Shown here in pieces: positions 60,512 to 64,000 of a stretch of 64,000 bases of DNA. How positions within the stretch are numbered: the stretch's first letter is position 1; each line of letters begins with the position of its first letter. The DNA comes from Pseudoalteromonas flavipulchra NCIMB 2033 = ATCC BAA-314 (lineage in GTDB: Bacteria > Pseudomonadota > Gammaproteobacteria > Enterobacterales > Alteromonadaceae): NCBI GenBank assembly GCA_000814665.1, contig JWIH01000025.1, positions 62,001-126,000 of the forward strand, written 5' to 3'. A model generated the notes under the pieces. The model was not told the origin of the DNA. It worked only from the letters and a program-made list of their open reading frames with translations, and did no database searches. Both the position numbers and the translations under genes were made by a program.

Positions 60512-60703
60512 ATGAAATCAGCAATTACATTAGCGAAAGCATTTGGTTTTGTTTCAATTTTAGCACTTTTTGGCTGTAGTGAAGGCCCAGCGGAAGATGC
60601 GGGTGAGCGTTTCGATGAAACGGTTCAGGAAGTGGAAAACAGTGTAGAAGATGCCTGTGAAGATGTAAAAGAGAACCTGAACGCTGAAAACGAAGAGTGT
60701 TAA
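60512..60703 (+). CDS. Small acidic lipoprotein
   Basis: A 63-residue protein with lipobox LALFGC (Cys22) ending the signal peptide. The mature part is very acidic (Asp/Glu-rich, few basic residues) with two further Cys near residues 49 and 63. It resembles the entericidin-type small lipoproteins in size but is acidic rather than cationic. AGGAG precedes the ATG, and a strong terminator follows. It shares a plus-strand run with the bundle and YtjA genes. Confidence 0.7.
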   Translation: MKSAITLAKAFGFVSILALFGCSEGPAEDAGERFDETVQEVENSVEDACEDVKENLNAENEEC

Positions 60704-60730
60704 GTAGAAACAATTTCGACGTGGAATGTA

Positions 60731-60766
60731 AGAGGAGAAGCTGATAAAAGCTTCTCCTCTTTTTTG
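60731..60766 (+). terminator. Intrinsic terminator of the small lipoprotein operon
   Basis: A perfect 12-bp stem AGAGGAGAAGCT / AGCTTCTCCTCT with a GATAAA loop is followed by TTTTTT. Confidence 0.92.
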
Positions 60767-60920
60767 TAATAGGTTTAAAAATCAATACTCTAAAAAGGTG
60801 AGACACAGTAAAGAAATATGATGCACATCAAGACCACGCTGCTTAATCTGCAATTAATATTGTAATCTACGAACTTTGAGTAATACTTTATTTCTATGTT
60901 TACTCAATAAAAATCAGATT

Positions 60921-62546
60921 ATGCTAAATAGGGTTTCAGTTAAAAGCAGATTGTTGTCGCTTTCGGGCATACCTGCGGTGTTTTTTATTCTTGCAACCAT
61001 CTTCACAATCGGAACATTATCAAACCTTATCAATTACATTGACCGTATTTATGACGACAGAGTTGTACCGCTTAGACAAATAAAAGTGGTGTCAGATAAC
61101 TATGCGGTGGTTATTGTGGATACGTTTCACAAGTTACGAGGCCATCAACTATCCAATGGTGCTGCGTTAAAGCAAATCGAAGAAGCTAAGAATATCGCAG
61201 AAAAAGAATGGAATAGCTATTTGTCCACGGACCTTACGAGCGAAGAGCGAAGCTTAGTAAAGCAAGTTGAAAAAGCAGAGATAAGTGTCAAGCAACTGCT
61301 GTCTAATTATATTAACCGAGTTAATGTAAATACCTTTGAAGAAATTCCTTACGATAAATTTGTCCATGACCTTTACGCTGCCTTTGACCCTCTCAGCGAA
61401 AGCTACAATGCACTTATTGAGCTGCAGCTTACTGAAGCGAGTGCGCTTCGAAACGTTGGTCGTTCAGAAGCCAGTGCTACAAAAATGGCGATGATTATCT
61501 CTTCTGTTGTTATTGTGATCGTAATGGTACTAATTGGCATGTTGATATTTAGGTCAATTAATGAACCGCTCAGCCGCTTACGTATGCGTATTGGTAATAT
61601 TGCAAGAGATGCAGATTTAACACAACGAGTGGTAGTTGAGGGGCAAGATGAGTTAAGCCAGATAGGGAATGACTTCAATACCATGGTGTCTAGCTTACAT
61701 GAGCTAGTTACCAATCTAGTCACAATCGTGAATAGCCTTTCTACGACCTCTAACGAGTTGAATGGTATCAGTCAATCGATTGCGGGTACTTCACAAGAGC
61801 AAGAGCAGCAAACTGTGATGATTGCAACCGCAGCAACAGAAATGAGCAGTGCGATACAAGAAGTAGCACATAATGCGATGAACACTGCGAACAAAGCTGA
61901 GATGTCCGGTAAGCTTGCGAAACAAGGGATGGATGTTATTTCGCAAAATATTCAGGCCATTGAGCGCCTTGCTAGTGAAGTAGGAGATAATGCGCAGCTA
62001 ATTAAAGCGTTGAACGATCAGTCTAATGAAATCAACCAAGTGGTGTTAATGATCCAAGGTGTGGCTGAGCAAACAAACCTTTTGGCGTTAAACGCTGCAA
62101 TAGAAGCTGCGAGAGCTGGGGAATCAGGCCGAGGTTTTGCGGTTGTTGCCGACGAAGTCAGGCAATTGGCACATAATACGCAAAAAGCCACGGAATCTAT
62201 CCGAGATATGATCAGTAAGTTACAGGGCATGGCACAAAACGCAGTATCGTCGATGGAGAACGCGCAATCAAGTGCTGCTGCGGGGGTAGATAGGGCCAAT
62301 GAGTCAGCTCAAATAATGACCGATATTGATAAGGCGGTGGATGAAATCGTTGGTATGAATATTCAGGTTTCAACGGCGACAGAAGAACAAACAACGGTGG
62401 TTGCGGAAATCAGTGAAAATATTAATGATTTCAGTAGCAGCATTTCTGAAATTACCCGAAATGCGCAAAGTAATGCCGATGTAAGTAACGACTTAGAAGC
62501 GTTGGCCGAGCAGCTAAACAGCCAAGTGCTAGTGTTTAAAGTTTAA
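60921..62546 (+). CDS. Methyl-accepting chemotaxis protein (4HB-type)
   Basis: A 541-residue chemoreceptor from the ATG at 60921. The longer frame (TTG 60876) lacks a ribosome-binding site and would add 15 polar residues before the first membrane helix. TM1 is at about residues 8-32, the periplasmic 4HB sensor is at 40-175, TM2 at about 190-212, and HAMP at 213-265. The hairpin tip EQTNLLALNAAIEAARAG and GRGFAVVADEVR mark a Tar/Tsr-type signalling domain. The ligand is unknown, and the protein has no terminal pentapeptide. It is monocistronic. Confidence 0.9.
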   Translation: MLNRVSVKSRLLSLSGIPAVFFILATIFTIGTLSNLINYIDRIYDDRVVPLRQIKVVSDNYAVVIVDTFHKLRGHQLSNGAALKQIEEAKNIAEKEWNSYLSTDLTSEERSLVKQVEKAEISVKQLLSNYINRVNVNTFEEIPYDKFVHDLYAAFDPLSESYNALIELQLTEASALRNVGRSEASATKMAMIISSVVIVIVMVLIGMLIFRSINEPLSRLRMRIGNIARDADLTQRVVVEGQDELSQIGNDFNTMVSSLHELVTNLVTIVNSLSTTSNELNGISQSIAGTSQEQEQQTVMIATAATEMSSAIQEVAHNAMNTANKAEMSGKLAKQGMDVISQNIQAIERLASEVGDNAQLIKALNDQSNEINQVVLMIQGVAEQTNLLALNAAIEAARAGESGRGFAVVADEVRQLAHNTQKATESIRDMISKLQGMAQNAVSSMENAQSSAAAGVDRANESAQIMTDIDKAVDEIVGMNIQVSTATEEQTTVVAEISENINDFSSSISEITRNAQSNADVSNDLEALAEQLNSQVLVFKV

Positions 62547-62631
62547 TGGTACCCATTTGGTAATTAACTTGAGATGTTCTGCTCTAAAGCTAGAAAACAC
62601 GGCTAAGCTGCTTGATATGGGATAGGAAAGA

Positions 62632-62660
62632 GCGGGTTTCTAGTCAGAAGCCCGCACTAT
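62632..62660. terminator. Candidate terminator between convergent genes
   Basis: GCGGGTTTCT pairs with AGAAGCCCGC (one G-T pair) around an AGTC loop, followed by a weak ATATTTT. It lies between the chemoreceptor and the final receptor gene. Confidence 0.5.
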
Positions 62661-62743
62661 ATTTTAGGCATTTTTCTGTGGCGGCTAAGTTTTAAAGGAA
62701 TTGTTAACCCTATCACGCCACAGCATTTGCATAGTGCTTTACG

Positions 62744-64000
62744 TTAAAACAGATATTCCATACTTAAATTGTATGCTCTAGGCTCGCTGTACTTTTTCGG
62801 CACGAAACCGTATGTATCGTAATAGCTTTCATCTGTGAGATTACTGATATTCAGTTTAACGCTCAGCTGGCTAGAGAATTGATATTTGACGTGCGCATTT
62901 AGTAAAAGCTGGCTATCTTGCTCTGCGCGCACTGCGCCCCGACGACCACCTGCTGGAAGTCCAAGGTCAACACCCGGGACGTTTAAAATATCGACTTTTC
63001 TGTCCGTATCCCAAGTCGCATTTAGGCCTAAACGCCAAGCCCCATAAGTATATTTGGTGCTTGCATTGAGCGTTTGTCTTGGCGCATACAAGTTAATATC
63101 TTCGCCATGCTCATCGACAACATCAAAATCACTGTAACCAAGGTTTACTTGCCAATCATCTGTCAGCTTTGCTTCTAATTCAACTTCAAATCCATCGGCT
63201 TCAGCACCATCAACGGGTCGATACCTAGCAGGTCTTTGGTCTGCATATTCGGGAATAACAACACCGAAGTCCTCTTTTAAACTATCAAAGTAAGCGACGT
63301 TTAGACGTAGTTTGTCATCCCAAAGTGTGGTTTTGATGCCGACTTCTATGTTCCGGGCGGTGATTGGTGCTAATTGATTTAAATTGGCATCCACTTTATC
63401 CAGTTGCGGCTCATAAGCATCGGTATAACTTGCATACGTGCTGATCTGGTCATTGAGATTGTAAACCAGTCCCAAGTATAAGCTCTCACCGGTTTCTTCA
63501 CCTTTATCGCTTGAGAACCCGCTCCAAGCAAAGTCACGCTCATTGGTACGTTCATAATCAAAAAATTTGACACCAAGAATGGCGTGAAGGTCATCCGTTA
63601 ACGTTAACTTACTGCTAAGGGCAATGCTCTGTTCTTTCGTCGTTTTGTCCCAATAGCCAATGAATTGCTTATCTGTCGCGGTTAAATGAGCGGCCGGGTG
63701 AAGGTTATTAATCGATTGGAGTGGATAGAATATTGTTCTCGCGTTTTCATCCAGTTCTTCGAAGCGATCGTCAGTGGACTCAAAATCTGCATTTAAATAG
63801 GTGATATTTACCTGATGTGCGCGGTCAAATAACTCAAACCGACCAACCAGTCCCAAAATGAAATTAGTCCCATCAACCGTTTCAACCCAGCGTCTGTCAC
63901 CGCCTTGAAGGCCAAGGCCTGTTTCTTTGTCTGGATTTCCACTAAAGTAGGTTAAAGTAATGTCAGCTTCTGTTTTGCTGTATTGTGCGCCAAAGTTAAG
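62744..64000 (-). CDS. TonB-dependent siderophore receptor, C-terminal part (cut by window edge)
   Basis: The frame runs from the stop at 62744 to the right edge without interruption, giving 419 residues. It is beta-barrel sequence of the FhuE/FpvA-type receptors, closing with NLTDESYYDTYG, the common SEPRAYNLSMEYLF end and terminal Phe. The N-terminus, plug and any Fur box lie outside the window. It resembles the receptor at 9557 (shared DESYY signature and length scale) and is a second siderophore receptor of the window. Confidence 0.85.
   Translation of the reverse strand, partial: LNFGAQYSKTEADITLTYFSGNPDKETGLGLQGGDRRWVETVDGTNFILGLVGRFELFDRAHQVNITYLNADFESTDDRFEELDENARTIFYPLQSINNLHPAAHLTATDKQFIGYWDKTTKEQSIALSSKLTLTDDLHAILGVKFFDYERTNERDFAWSGFSSDKGEETGESLYLGLVYNLNDQISTYASYTDAYEPQLDKVDANLNQLAPITARNIEVGIKTTLWDDKLRLNVAYFDSLKEDFGVVIPEYADQRPARYRPVDGAEADGFEVELEAKLTDDWQVNLGYSDFDVVDEHGEDINLYAPRQTLNASTKYTYGAWRLGLNATWDTDRKVDILNVPGVDLGLPAGGRRGAVRAEQDSQLLLNAHVKYQFSSQLSVKLNISNLTDESYYDTYGFVPKKYSEPRAYNLSMEYLF

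Noticed and set aside
1..64000. tRNA, rRNA, CRISPR, insertion sequence or prophage genes
   Set aside because: Looked for in the non-coding gaps; no cloverleaf, repeat-spacer array, transposase or integrase pattern was seen. The holin-superfamily gene at 56177 is part of a yqjDEK-like operon and not a phage remnant.

Overview
The window looks like chromosomal DNA of a marine gammaproteobacterium of the order Alteromonadales, most likely Pseudoalteromonas. The basis is an AT-leaning composition, many TonB-dependent receptors with Alteromonadales-type leaders, two energy-taxis-type chemoreceptors, and housekeeping genes (polB, dinG, priC, ybaM, cmoM, grxA, smrA, deaD) whose products align by eye with their E. 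coli counterparts. The genus is an inference from protein style; no rRNA is present. I saw no tRNA, rRNA, CRISPR array, insertion sequence or prophage.

Layout. 1-1644: end of a minus-strand pair, a LuxE-like acyl-protein synthetase (cut by the window edge) and an acyl-adenylating ligase. 1996-5977: a secreted beta-propeller protein, a ToxR/CadC-like membrane regulator and a divergent periplasmic serine hydrolase. 6101-9358: a chemoreceptor, a coiled-coil orphan and an exported rhodanese. 9557-11830: a Fur-box siderophore receptor. 12025-14600: a ParD-like protein fused operonically to methionine aminopeptidase, then cmoM and a Nif3 protein. 14738-20544: an RND efflux pair, an unrecognised protein with an internal repeat, and a necrosis/NLP-type secreted cytolysin. 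20645-25455: a six-gene minus-strand run dinG - TauE/SafE - priC - histone-deacetylase-like - comFB - ybaM, head to head with polB. 28340-34587: two related TonB-dependent receptors, the second interrupted by one in-frame stop. 34755-44243: HrpB-like helicase, mtfA, deaD, grxA, ppiC, another receptor and a thioredoxin-like protein. 44255-48231: an OlsF-like two-domain acyltransferase, a GhrA-like reductase, a 44-residue exported peptide, smrA and a small membrane protein.

48592-55911 holds the most unusual block: a fusion of a dual-specificity phosphatase to a diacylglycerol-kinase-type lipid kinase, followed by five packed signalling genes. These are an NtrC-type sigma-54 activator, a tiny protein that is only a histidine-kinase dimerisation helix pair, a CHASE3 histidine kinase, a single-domain receiver, and a hybrid kinase with three receiver domains. 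55939-60703 is an envelope and osmotic stress island: YqjD/YqjE/YqjK-like proteins, an 8-strand barrel, an OsmY-like BON protein, MscS, a PA2169-family bundle, YtjA and a small lipoprotein. The window ends with a second chemoreceptor and the C-terminal part of another siderophore receptor.

Together the genes suggest a surface-attached or particle-associated marine heterotroph with heavy investment in outer-membrane uptake, efflux, signal transduction and envelope stress. The best candidates for new biology are the DHp-only protein in the signalling cluster, the phosphatase-lipid kinase fusion, the ParD-like/MetAP pair with its operator-like inverted repeat, the NLP cytolysin, and the repeat protein at 19222.
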